DNA of 7,724 nucleotides from Coprococcus sp. (GCA_016296785.1 JAEDHX010000081.1:1-7724), one strand, 5' to 3'. Shown: positions 1 to 7,724, counted from the first letter of the stretch. Numbers and translations: made by a program. The notes: generated by a model from the letters alone, not told the origin.

Positions 1-2453
1 ACCTCTCCAAAGCCATCACGCTCATAGTCAAAATATCCCTCTGTATAAGAATGCTCTCCACTAAAGAAACTTTCTTTATCAAACTGTGAATATACTATCG
101 GCTTTCTAAGGTAAGCAAAATCAAATGCAACTGAAGAATAATCAGTAACCATAAGATCCGTCTGTGCAAATACATCTCTGTAAGAAAAACTCATATCCAT
201 AAATGTAACCCTTGGATCATGACCGAACATATCTATCCCGGCAATTGTATTAGGGTGTGGCATAAAGCAAAGCTTATATCCATATTCATCTGCTGCCTTA
301 AGGAGTCTTTCATTATTAAGCATATCATTATAAAACTTGAAATACTCACTATTTTTAAATTCATCTCCAAGTATCCATACACCCTTCTCATCAGTTCCTG
401 CAGAAAGGCTCTTTCTCCATGTCGGCATAACAGTGATATAACGTCGTTCATCATGGTAGAGCTTATCGTATCTTGGCATACCTGTAAGCCATACACGCTC
501 AGGCTTATAGTAATAATCATATTCAAATACAGAATCATACTCAGGCTTAGTTGTTACAATAAAACCATACAGATTTCTGTTATACTTATTAAGCCATTTA
601 GACTGGTTGTCTTTCGTTATACCATGCTGTAAGAACACAAGTCGCTTATCATACATTAAATCCCTATATAAATACTCATATTTACCAAATGGATTAATTA
701 CAGCTGCATTTGCCTGCGAAGACAAGCTATATTCACTTAATAAAAACAGCATCTTGTGCTCTCTGGAAAATGGAGCAACAACCTTACCAAGCTTTGCCAT
801 TCTGCCAAAATCATCTGTATCACTGTCAACCACAAAATATGGCTCTACACCCTCTATCGGATTCTTGCAGACATACTCGAACAGAGCTTCTCCATTATCG
901 TCGCCCCTGTTTGTTCTGTCCGAAAACAGCCATACTTCCTTATCCTGTTTTGCCTTGCGTTTCTCATACATCTTTCTTGCCGCAATTGCCTTAAGACCCG
1001 GTGTTCCGATCTTAATAAATGATTTATTTCTCCTATTGATAAGTGCAGCTTCATTCCTCTTAGAATATTCAACTATTCGAAGAGTACTTCTTTCGTCAGT
1101 ATCAAATATCAAATGGTTACCTATCTTCTTATATAAGTTCACCTTTGTTGTAAATGGTGTATATCTTCCGTACGCAGTCTCAACAAGTTTTTCTAATCCT
1201 TTATCACTCTTAATACATATAGATAACTGCTTTTCTATATCAGCTATTGCAACATCAAACCTGTAAAGCTTCCTATATGCCACCTGCTCATTCAACCATA
1301 AGGTTTCATCAAAATCCATTACCATATCAGGCTGTCTTACTTCCTTATCTACCTTAAGCACTACCTCATATGATTTCTCAACCGGCTGTTCAACAGTATA
1401 TTCAAGCTGAAGAACACCCTGTTCTTCTAAGAAGTATATCATTGAAGACTTATAATGCGCAGGCTCGAACATTGCATCAAGATCTTCGCTTCCATCGCTT
1501 TCAGATATATTAAAATATTTTAGAAGCAAATGATGCTTACTTGGTCTGCTTATATATTTATTGGCAATAATAATATTCTTTGTACTAATACCTCTGAAAA
1601 ACTCATCAATAAAAGTACTTACTTTGCTTTGAAAAACAGTATCACTATATACTACTCCACCTGTGGCAAGCCTTGTAACATAATATAAAAGTGCATAATC
1701 AGCATTAACCTTATATATTACATCCTTTCCGCTTCTTTCTTCATTAAGCTTATATATAAGATTGTCAAATACGTTCTTTACGCTTTCTTCATCTGTAAAT
1801 GAATAAAACCATGAATTAATTGCCAAATCACCCTTGGTAAAATGAACATCAACACCCTTTGCATAACCAAGCTTCTTAAGTCTGATTGAATTACCATATG
1901 TCAGTCTGATAACATCATATGCCCAGTTTGATGGGGTAATATCAGCAGGTATTCTAAGCTCACTACTCTTAAAGAAATAACCAAAGCTTATATTATGAAG
2001 CATATATGCATTCTTATTAAGATCAGTATCACTCTCATATCTGTCACAATAATTATCATGCTCTCTGACAATTCTGTTCAGCTTCTCATCCATAGATATT
2101 CTGGCAATTACTATATCCTTATTCTGCTTATCTCCATAATCAGCAAGCCTCTTAACATCTTTTTCTGATATGGAAACCTCCAGTCTTGAGAAGGAAGCAT
2201 AATCACCCTGTATTACCTTGCTAAGTTCATCAGAAAGCTTATTATTACCGGAAGCATATACAAAAGATATGTTTTCATTTGTTTTGCCATCAAAAAGCTT
2301 ATTTTTTACTATACTACTTGAATCATCATAAACAACTACAAGCTGAACATATTCAGATTCAAGAGCCAGCGAAATAAGATTGTTGCAGTCATCTAACGGC
2401 TCCCTGTATTCATTTAAACATGTTACAAACGATACACGATATTTATTTTCCAT
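1..2453 (-). CDS. TagF-like CDP-glycerol glycerophosphotransferase with a degenerate GT2-like N-terminal domain; partial, 3' end beyond window
   Basis: The frame is open from an ATG at 2453 to the left edge: 817 full codons, no stop. A GGGAG ribosome binding site (2461-2465) lies 7 bases upstream of the ATG. Residues about 505-817 are a CDP-glycerol glycerophosphotransferase (TagB/TagF) domain, which in known members transfers glycerol phosphate from CDP-glycerol to a growing chain at the inner membrane face. Visible motifs are SDRTNRGDDNGEA (511-523), QHGITKD (H610), MPTWR (676-680), MPHP (H733) and TDYSS (770-774); two histidines and the TDYSS serines are the expected active-site elements. 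Residues about 5-205 follow a family 2 glycosyltransferase (GT-A) pattern, but the metal-binding DxD site reads RLE (90-92) and the later ED reads YD (179-180), so sugar transfer is doubtful. Residues about 330-485 are a beta-rich linker region. Alignment with the next gene upstream suggests about 50 residues are missing, giving about 870 in all. No membrane segment is seen. Last gene of the visible operon. The TagF assignment is firm; the acceptor and polymer are unknown. Confidence 0.92.
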   Translation of the reverse strand, partial: MENKYRVSFVTCLNEYREPLDDCNNLISLALESEYVQLVVVYDDSSSIVKNKLFDGKTNENISFVYASGNNKLSDELSKVIQGDYASFSRLEVSISEKDVKRLADYGDKQNKDIVIARISMDEKLNRIVREHDNYCDRYESDTDLNKNAYMLHNISFGYFFKSSELRIPADITPSNWAYDVIRLTYGNSIRLKKLGYAKGVDVHFTKGDLAINSWFYSFTDEESVKNVFDNLIYKLNEERSGKDVIYKVNADYALLYYVTRLATGGVVYSDTVFQSKVSTFIDEFFRGISTKNIIIANKYISRPSKHHLLLKYFNISESDGSEDLDAMFEPAHYKSSMIYFLEEQGVLQLEYTVEQPVEKSYEVVLKVDKEVRQPDMVMDFDETLWLNEQVAYRKLYRFDVAIADIEKQLSICIKSDKGLEKLVETAYGRYTPFTTKVNLYKKIGNHLIFDTDERSTLRIVEYSKRNEAALINRRNKSFIKIGTPGLKAIAARKMYEKRKAKQDKEVWLFSDRTNRGDDNGEALFEYVCKNPIEGVEPYFVVDSDTDDFGRMAKLGKVVAPFSREHKMLFLLSEYSLSSQANAAVINPFGKYEYLYRDLMYDKRLVFLQHGITKDNQSKWLNKYNRNLYGFIVTTKPEYDSVFEYDYYYKPERVWLTGMPRYDKLYHDERRYITVMPTWRKSLSAGTDEKGVWILGDEFKNSEYFKFYNDMLNNERLLKAADEYGYKLCFMPHPNTIAGIDMFGHDPRVTFMDMSFSYRDVFAQTDLMVTDYSSVAFDFAYLRKPIVYSQFDKESFFSGEHSYTEGYFDYERDGFGE

Positions 2454-2508
2454 ATCTTTGCTCCCTTTTTCTGATATAAAAAGTATTAGTTAAGTCATAG
2501 GCCGGAAA

Positions 2509-5500
2509 CTACAGTTTTCTAATTGCCTCATAAACACGCTTACAGTTATTATTATCATTATAGCCATAGAATTTGTTACATCTTTCCTCATATTTCTTTT
2601 CGATTATACAACCATTTTCTATAGTCTTAATTATTTCGTCTATTGTCTCTTCATAGCTCTCACATACAGGGCCAAGACCATCTTTTTTATAATCAAAATA
2701 TCCTTCATCATATGTGTGCTCCGCAAAGAATTCCTCTCTGTCACTCTGTGTATAAATAACCGGTTTCCTCAAATATGCAAAATCAAATGCAACACTTGAA
2801 TAATCAGTAACAAGAAGCGAATTCTTAATAAACTCATCTCTATATACGATATCAGAGCTACAAACAGAAATAACATCATTTCCTATAAAATCACATGCGT
2901 TTTCCTTGTTACTAGGATGAATAACAAATGTGCCCTTGTATCCATTCTTCTTCAGCGCACTAATCAGCCTTTCATCTGATATCATATTCTGATAGAACTT
3001 GTAATATTCAGAGTCCTTAAACTCTTTAATATACATTCTCTTTCCTGTAGCTGGATTTATTGCACTTGCAAGGCTCTGTCTCCATGTCGGCATAATTATT
3101 ATTTCCTTTTCAGGCTTCTTCTTGCTGATAAGTCTGTCAAACCTTGGAAATCCCGACAAATTAACAACATCATCAGTATAATAATATTTGCCATTTAAAA
3201 TAGAATCGTACTCAGCCCTAGCTGCCGTTACAAAGAGACTGATATTCTTATTGTATTTGTTTAGCCAGCCTGATAAATCATCCTTTGTTATACCATGCTG
3301 CAAGAATACATATTTAAAATTAATTAAATTCCTTACATAATCAAATGCTTTGCCAAACGGATTAATTATATATTCTTCTGCATGAGCTGAAATAATCTTA
3401 TCTGCAACAAGAGTATATAGCTTGCACTCCTTAGAACCAAATGGAATAACCTTACCAAGCTTTGCCATCATCTCATAATCAGAAGAATCCTCAGAGATAA
3501 CAAAATAGTAATCCACGTCCTTTGGTTTTATATCGGCAAGGTATCTGAAAAATGCCTCTCCATTATCACCGGCAGCATCAGGTCTGTCTGAAACAAGCCA
3601 TATTTCTTTCTGCTTACTTCTTTGTATGTCATAATATTTCTTTCTAAGCGAAATAGCATCTCCAATTATTTCTGCCATTTCAATATCTTCTGTCTCTTCC
3701 TTCTCCTCCTTATACTGAATCAAATCTTCAATATATGTGTTTTCTAATAATTCAGCCTCATTTTCATCATAAGGTATCACAACAAAGCCGGATTTCACCT
3801 TTTTAATAATATAGTCACCTTTTACAACATACTGGCATTCAATAATTTTGTTAAATGGTGCAAACTTTGCAAATGTATGATTTCTTCTTGCAACAAGATG
3901 TCCATTAACAGATGTATAAAGATATATTTCTTTACCAATTGTATCCTCGTTAAGCTCAATTTCAACCTTGTAAGGAACACATGCCATGAGCTGTCCAAAT
4001 ATATTTTTCGATTCGAAATCTCGGTTTGTTTTGTCACACTTATATAGGACACCACCTACACTTACATAGTTTTCAATTTCATCATCCGGATCACTATCTA
4101 TTACTGTAGTATAGCCCTCCAATATAAGCTTATCATCACTAATTTCTATAAACTCAATGTAATCACGTGCAGTAGAAGCACTTCCTACAATTGTATTTTG
4201 AACTGAATAAATAATATCCTTATAAATAGGTTTTTTCTCTATATATCCGTATTTCAGCTTAATCGCCTGGAACTTATTCTCTATCTGCAGCATTTTCTGC
4301 GTTAATATAACCTGGTCATCAATATACTTAAATACTCCACTAAGCTTATCGAGATACTCTTGTATCTCTTCCTCTGAAAGTACTCCCTCCGGGATCTCCT
4401 TCATCCTAAGCTTCCATTGCATATCTACCATAAGTGTATTTTGAACAAATCTCGGGATAAATGATTGCTTATCCAAATATTTGTTTACTGTCTCATACAC
4501 AAGAACATTAAGTGAATTTGTATAGAAGTTCTTTTTAAGTTTACCCGATGAAACAAGAGATGTAACTCCCTGTGGGTATCTTCTATACTTATATTCACAC
4601 TCTGCAACAACACCTATTCGCATCTTAAGCGGCACAATCTGAAGCATGTATTTGAGGTCTTCTGCATGATCAAGACTCTCATCAAATCTGAAGGACTTTG
4701 CTACTTTGTTTTTAATAAAGCTTGCCGCAGAATTCATACAGGTAATTCCGTATTCTTTATTTAAATCAATAACTCTTGTTCCTTTGAAGAACTTATAATT
4801 CTGCCAATGCGGTCCCTCTATTGCTCCAAACTGGTTAATTGGTATTGAAACAACATCTATTTTGTCATAATTCTTATTAAAGAAATCAAGAACAAGACTG
4901 CAGGTATTATCTGAAAGCATATCATCTGAATCCATAAAATTGATAAATCTGCCTTCTGCAAGCTCAAGTCCACAGTTTCTTGTTGATGAAACACCACCAT
5001 TCTCCTTATGCTTAACTACAATATTTCCTTTATATCTGTCAGCATAGTAATTACATACCTCAAGAGAGCCATCTGTACTTCCGTCATCAACTAAAACAAT
5101 CTGAATATTCTTCTTAAATCCAATATCCTGATTAACCAGACTTTCTATTGTTTCTCCAAGGTATGCTTCAGCATTATACACAGCAATAACCATTGTAAAT
5201 TGGAATGGATAATTCTCCTCACACTCTCCGGCAATTCTAATCGTACCCTTTTTCTTTTCACAACAAAATGCATCATCACCTCTGATAATATTAAGTCCAT
5301 CATTTGATGCACCGGTATACAGAAGAATCCTTCTGCTATCAACGCAGTAATCCCCCACATACCTGTTACTGTCATAATAAATCTCTGAAGGAGCTACCTC
5401 TACAGGTTTTCTATTGGCTCTTATTCTGAAATAGTAGTAATAGCCTCCCTGTCTGGCTGCCATATAAACTCTATAGTTTTCTTTATCATTACAGTTAATA

Positions 5501-6162
5501 TCCTTCATACTTACTGTATATTCACTGCCACTATTCTTGATATCTGTCATGATTAGTCTGCCATCTCTGTCAGACACTAAAACAAGCATAGTCTCTGCAT
5601 CCTCTATGCCATGACTATCCTTAAGGCTAAATGTCATATTGTCTCCTGTGGCTGATATTAACTCTATATACCTGGCACCCTGAGGCTTAGATGAAGACAT
5701 ATTAATATAATCACAAAGTGATGGCGCATCCTGGTCAAACTTCTGAAGAACAACTCCGTCTATAACCTTCTTAATAAAAATCTTACCGTCCTTTGTCGGA
5801 TATAATCTCACAGACTCACTGTCGCTAATCCAGTATTCCGTCTTTTTTGCATTCTTCTGAACTCTAGCTCTATCTTCTTCATCCAAAACGAGAGCTTCAT
5901 ACTTATTCTTCTTTGCATTCTTTACATATATATCCCAATATAATCCATCAAAGTCCTGCTCTGACAAATCAATTGAAAGCTCTGCAATATACTCCTTATT
6001 GCATGCTGTAACATTCGAAATAGGATATTCTAATTCCTTATCAGCAAAGCCACCTGTTTTTCTGCATTTAAATACTACGTAATCTCTTCCTTCGCTTTTT
6101 TTATCTGCTTCAAATTGTAGTAATAATTTGAATCCCTTAATTTCCGCATTCTGTAATCTCAT
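2509..6162 (-). CDS. Bifunctional family 2 glycosyltransferase / TagF-like CDP-glycerol glycerophosphotransferase (1217 aa)
   Basis: Likely cytoplasmic or membrane-associated polymer synthase with two catalytic domains. Residues 1-318 are a beta-rich region I do not recognise. A GT2 domain follows: TMVIAVYN (323-330), VDDGSTDGS (358-366), ENGGVSSTRN (387-396), the metal-binding D411-S-D-D414, and HAED with E501-D502 as the expected base region; it looks intact, but the sugar donor cannot be read from sequence. A mostly helical stretch (about 540-650) and a beta-rich domain (about 660-796) lead through a charged linker (about 806-831, rich in K and E) to a TagF domain (about 853-1217) with SDRPDAAGDNGEA (858-870), QHGITKDD (H956), MPTWR (1024-1028), IHP (H1082) and TDYSS (1119-1123). 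The product may be a sugar-containing glycerol-phosphate polymer (inference). The start is the ATG at 6162, because an in-frame TTG at 6174 overlaps the ribosome binding site itself. It lies 30 bases after the acyltransferase gene and 55 bases before its paralogue, the same operon. The stop is TAG. Confidence 0.93.
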   Translation of the reverse strand: MRLQNAEIKGFKLLLQFEADKKSEGRDYVVFKCRKTGGFADKELEYPISNVTACNKEYIAELSIDLSEQDFDGLYWDIYVKNAKKNKYEALVLDEEDRARVQKNAKKTEYWISDSESVRLYPTKDGKIFIKKVIDGVVLQKFDQDAPSLCDYINMSSSKPQGARYIELISATGDNMTFSLKDSHGIEDAETMLVLVSDRDGRLIMTDIKNSGSEYTVSMKDINCNDKENYRVYMAARQGGYYYYFRIRANRKPVEVAPSEIYYDSNRYVGDYCVDSRRILLYTGASNDGLNIIRGDDAFCCEKKKGTIRIAGECEENYPFQFTMVIAVYNAEAYLGETIESLVNQDIGFKKNIQIVLVDDGSTDGSLEVCNYYADRYKGNIVVKHKENGGVSSTRNCGLELAEGRFINFMDSDDMLSDNTCSLVLDFFNKNYDKIDVVSIPINQFGAIEGPHWQNYKFFKGTRVIDLNKEYGITCMNSAASFIKNKVAKSFRFDESLDHAEDLKYMLQIVPLKMRIGVVAECEYKYRRYPQGVTSLVSSGKLKKNFYTNSLNVLVYETVNKYLDKQSFIPRFVQNTLMVDMQWKLRMKEIPEGVLSEEEIQEYLDKLSGVFKYIDDQVILTQKMLQIENKFQAIKLKYGYIEKKPIYKDIIYSVQNTIVGSASTARDYIEFIEISDDKLILEGYTTVIDSDPDDEIENYVSVGGVLYKCDKTNRDFESKNIFGQLMACVPYKVEIELNEDTIGKEIYLYTSVNGHLVARRNHTFAKFAPFNKIIECQYVVKGDYIIKKVKSGFVVIPYDENEAELLENTYIEDLIQYKEEKEETEDIEMAEIIGDAISLRKKYYDIQRSKQKEIWLVSDRPDAAGDNGEAFFRYLADIKPKDVDYYFVISEDSSDYEMMAKLGKVIPFGSKECKLYTLVADKIISAHAEEYIINPFGKAFDYVRNLINFKYVFLQHGITKDDLSGWLNKYNKNISLFVTAARAEYDSILNGKYYYTDDVVNLSGFPRFDRLISKKKPEKEIIIMPTWRQSLASAINPATGKRMYIKEFKDSEYYKFYQNMISDERLISALKKNGYKGTFVIHPSNKENACDFIGNDVISVCSSDIVYRDEFIKNSLLVTDYSSVAFDFAYLRKPVIYTQSDREEFFAEHTYDEGYFDYKKDGLGPVCESYEETIDEIIKTIENGCIIEKKYEERCNKFYGYNDNNNCKRVYEAIRKL

Positions 6163-6166
6163 AATT

Positions 6167-6172
6167 CCCTCC
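6167..6172 (-). promoter_or_regulatory. Ribosome binding site GGAGGG that sets the start of the 1217-aa gene
   Basis: On the minus strand the sequence reads TTTGGAGGGAATTATG. GGAGGG is a near-perfect Shine-Dalgarno core just upstream of the ATG at 6162-6160. The in-frame TTG at 6174-6172 runs into this core, so a start there would have no ribosome binding site of its own and would only add four residues (read as MEGI). Confidence 0.85.
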
Positions 6173-6192
6173 AAATGTATAATCCGGTAAAT

Positions 6193-7239
6193 CTATTTCT
6201 TGTTTTTTCTCCAAACTAATCCATCAAGCCTGTCCATAGCATAATCAAATATCATCGCAATAATAAGCGTAATAATAAATGAAGTAATCAAAAAGATATA
6301 TGGCACCTTCTCAACCTTATAATGTGCATTTATAAAATCCATAGGCAGTCTTTGCAAAATATATATACTAAATATATGATTACCAAAAAACTGCAATATA
6401 CCATTATTTATACTAATCTTCATAGAAAAGAGAATAAGCAGTAGCATAAAAAGGCATGCCCACAATTCATAATACCATACTGACTTAGTATAGTTTTTAT
6501 GAGCCAAATAATAACCCATACCACACAGTCCTACCAAAACCAGCCAGATAATATCCTTCTTCATACATATCTTATCGATTTTGTCCTTAAAAAGTGCGTA
6601 CCATATTCCAAGGCTATATGTAAGAAGTGTATTATAATAATATCCGGGTCTATATTTTGATATATATAATATTATTCCTATAAGCAAGATAGTAGTAACT
6701 GTTGCGCCAAGGTAATGATGCTTTCTACACACTATAAATGCAATAAATGTAGCAGCATAAGCAAGTAATATTGCCAATATATACCAATTACTATTACCAA
6801 TTGATTCCCAGCCTACTAATGACCAAAGTACTTTGCCAAGTGTCATTTCTCTCTTTATAATTAAATTAAGTATCACGAATAATAATACTGCAATATCAAA
6901 ATGAAGTAATACCTTAAGAAGTCTGTTTGTCGGTATCTTCTTTACATAGTCATTTCCCTTCTTCATTATCGACTGCATAATTCCATAGCCTGAGAAGAAA
7001 AGAAATGGAACAACTATCATCTGAGCAAGATACTGCTGCACTCCCAAATAATACTGCGAATTGGCATCGTTTAAGTGCATATATGCCTTTGCATGACTAA
7101 AAAATACCAAAACAACAAATATACCTTTTATTGCATTTGATTTCTCAAGCGATGCATAATCTTCAAAAAATTCATTTTCTTTCTTAACCTCTGCACCAAT
7201 AACGCACAGCAATACAAGAAGTAATAAAAATACAGTCAT
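6193..7239 (-). CDS. Membrane acyltransferase of the acyltransferase-3 type (348 aa)
   Basis: Polytopic membrane protein with about ten hydrophobic segments, roughly at residues 1-16, 36-54, 66-86, 105-128, 150-171, 177-194, 202-217, 229-247, 255-274 and 310-332. The N-terminal signature fits acyltransferase-3 (OatA/NolL/WecH-like) proteins: AIKGIFVVLVFFSH places a histidine (H49) at the end of a membrane segment, followed by FLFFSGYG (79-86), NSNWYILAI (149-157) and HIFSIYILQ (288-296) near the end. Family members move acyl groups, usually acetyl, onto surface sugars or polymers. Lysine 38 sits where many members have arginine. The length is normal for a stand-alone member, and there is no extracytoplasmic SGNH domain. 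The start ATG has GAGGA (7247-7251) 7 bases upstream. It begins 18 bases after the tagD stop and ends 30 bases before the polymerase gene, so it is probably co-transcribed and may modify the polymer made by the neighbours (inference). The substrate is not known. Confidence 0.82.
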   Translation of the reverse strand: MTVFLLLLVLLCVIGAEVKKENEFFEDYASLEKSNAIKGIFVVLVFFSHAKAYMHLNDANSQYYLGVQQYLAQMIVVPFLFFSGYGIMQSIMKKGNDYVKKIPTNRLLKVLLHFDIAVLLFVILNLIIKREMTLGKVLWSLVGWESIGNSNWYILAILLAYAATFIAFIVCRKHHYLGATVTTILLIGIILYISKYRPGYYYNTLLTYSLGIWYALFKDKIDKICMKKDIIWLVLVGLCGMGYYLAHKNYTKSVWYYELWACLFMLLLILFSMKISINNGILQFFGNHIFSIYILQRLPMDFINAHYKVEKVPYIFLITSFIITLIIAMIFDYAMDRLDGLVWRKNKK

Positions 7240-7257
7240 ACCTTTTTCCTCAATTGT

Positions 7258-7689
7258 TTATTCTCCAGGAAGCTGCTCTATACCGTCCACAGCTTCCTTA
7301 AGTCCTAATTCATCCTTAATCTTACTTGTTGATATACCTGGGGTTCGCTCAAGAAATACTAATTCGCAGTAATCCTTCAGATAATCAAACTTATCACTAC
7401 CGGCCCAGTCACCACCCATAACCACGGTATCTATATGGTAATCCTTAACATCATCTATCTTCTGTTCCCAGCACTTCTCAGGAATAACAAGGTCTACATA
7501 TCTGATAGCCTCTAACATCTTTTTTCTTGTTTCATAAGAATGATATGCTACCTTGCCCTTCTGTGCATTAAACTCGTCTGTAGAAAGTGCAACCACCAGA
7601 TAATCACCTAATGCCTTCGCTCTCTGCAATAATCTTATATGGCCATAATGTAACAAATCAAATGTACCGTATGTTAATACTCTTTTCAT
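7258..7689 (-). CDS. tagD: Glycerol-3-phosphate cytidylyltransferase (CDP-glycerol synthesis)
   Basis: 143-residue cytosolic nucleotidyltransferase that joins CTP and sn-glycerol 3-phosphate to give CDP-glycerol and pyrophosphate, the donor for the TagF-type domains encoded downstream. Diagnostic motifs are YGTFDLLHYGH (7-17) with the HxGH nucleotide-binding signature (H14, H17), an arginine in AIRYVD (R63), EKCWEQK around W74, VVMGGDW (89-95), and RTPGISTSKIK (115-125), which matches the RTxGISTT/S signature that separates this enzyme group from other cytidylyltransferases. It is about 14 residues longer than the 129-residue Bacillus TagD, the extra part being a C-terminal tail (about 130-143) of no evident function. 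The start ATG at 7689 has AAGGA (7697-7701) 7 bases upstream. The stop is TAA, and the next gene starts 18 bases on. An enzyme using another polyol phosphate is possible, but the signature and the TagF neighbours favour glycerol. Confidence 0.93.
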   Translation of the reverse strand: MKRVLTYGTFDLLHYGHIRLLQRAKALGDYLVVALSTDEFNAQKGKVAYHSYETRKKMLEAIRYVDLVIPEKCWEQKIDDVKDYHIDTVVMGGDWAGSDKFDYLKDYCELVFLERTPGISTSKIKDELGLKEAVDGIEQLPGE

Positions 7690-7724
7690 TCTGACATCCT
7701 TTTCATAGTTTTATTATTGTACTT

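Noticed and set aside
607..1266. Plus-strand open frame of 219 codons, with smaller ones at 219-632, 710-994 and 756-1022
   Set aside because: They lie opposite the well-supported TagF-like gene, encode low-complexity Ser/Leu/Ile-rich products with no family motif, and lack ribosome binding sites. They are antisense shadows of the real gene.
1..2453. Possibility that the left-hand gene is a pseudogene because its GT2 motifs are lost
   Set aside because: The frame is uninterrupted for 817 codons, it has a good ribosome binding site, and all TagF motifs are kept. Only the N-terminal catalytic residues are changed.
2454..2508. 55-base gap between the two TagF-like genes, examined for a terminator or internal promoter
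   Set aside because: Only the ribosome binding site (2461-2465) is supported. GGCCGG forms no long stem, no hairpin followed by a T run is seen, and TATATC has no suitable -35 partner.
3822..4055. Minus-strand open frame of 77 codons, and similar ones at 5145-5375, 854-1072 and 233-538
   Set aside because: They are out-of-frame readings inside the two large polymerase genes, with no recognisable motif and no plausible ribosome binding site.
7716..7721. TACAAT on the minus strand, resembling a -10 promoter element upstream of tagD
   Set aside because: The matching -35 region would lie outside the window, such hexamers are common in AT-rich DNA, and the same bases may belong to the end of an upstream gene.

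Overview
The window is a minus-strand gene cluster from an AT-rich Gram-positive bacterium, and it looks like part of a glycerol-phosphate surface-polymer locus (teichoic acid or teichoic-acid-like capsule). The AT-rich codon use (many ATA, AGA, AAA and AAT codons), the strong GGAGG-type ribosome binding sites and the long multidomain TagF-type proteins suggest a Clostridia/Lachnospiraceae-like Firmicute. That taxonomic guess is inference; nothing in the window fixes the species.

Layout, in transcription order from the right edge to the left: (1) 7258-7689, a glycerol-3-phosphate cytidylyltransferase (TagD) that makes CDP-glycerol. (2) 6193-7239, a polytopic membrane acyltransferase of the acyltransferase-3 type. 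(3) 2509-6162, a 1217-residue fusion with an unrecognised beta-rich N-terminal region, an intact family 2 glycosyltransferase domain, a middle beta-rich region and a C-terminal CDP-glycerol glycerophosphotransferase (TagF-like) domain. (4) 2453 to the left edge, a paralogue of gene 3 without the N-terminal extension, whose glycosyltransferase domain has lost its key acidic motifs and whose TagF domain looks intact; its last ~50 residues lie outside the window. Gaps between genes are 18, 30 and 55 bases with no visible terminator, so all four are probably one operon.

Proposed joint role (inference from domains and order): TagD supplies CDP-glycerol, the two TagF-like domains transfer glycerol-phosphate units, the intact GT2 domain adds a sugar, and the acyltransferase may O-acylate the product. 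Linkage-unit genes (TagO, TagA), a dedicated TagB and an exporter are not in the window. The most interesting points are the active/decayed glycosyltransferase pair in neighbouring paralogues and the unusual architecture of the 1217-residue protein. No RNA genes, insertion sequences, CRISPR arrays or non-coding stretches over 300 bases were seen.
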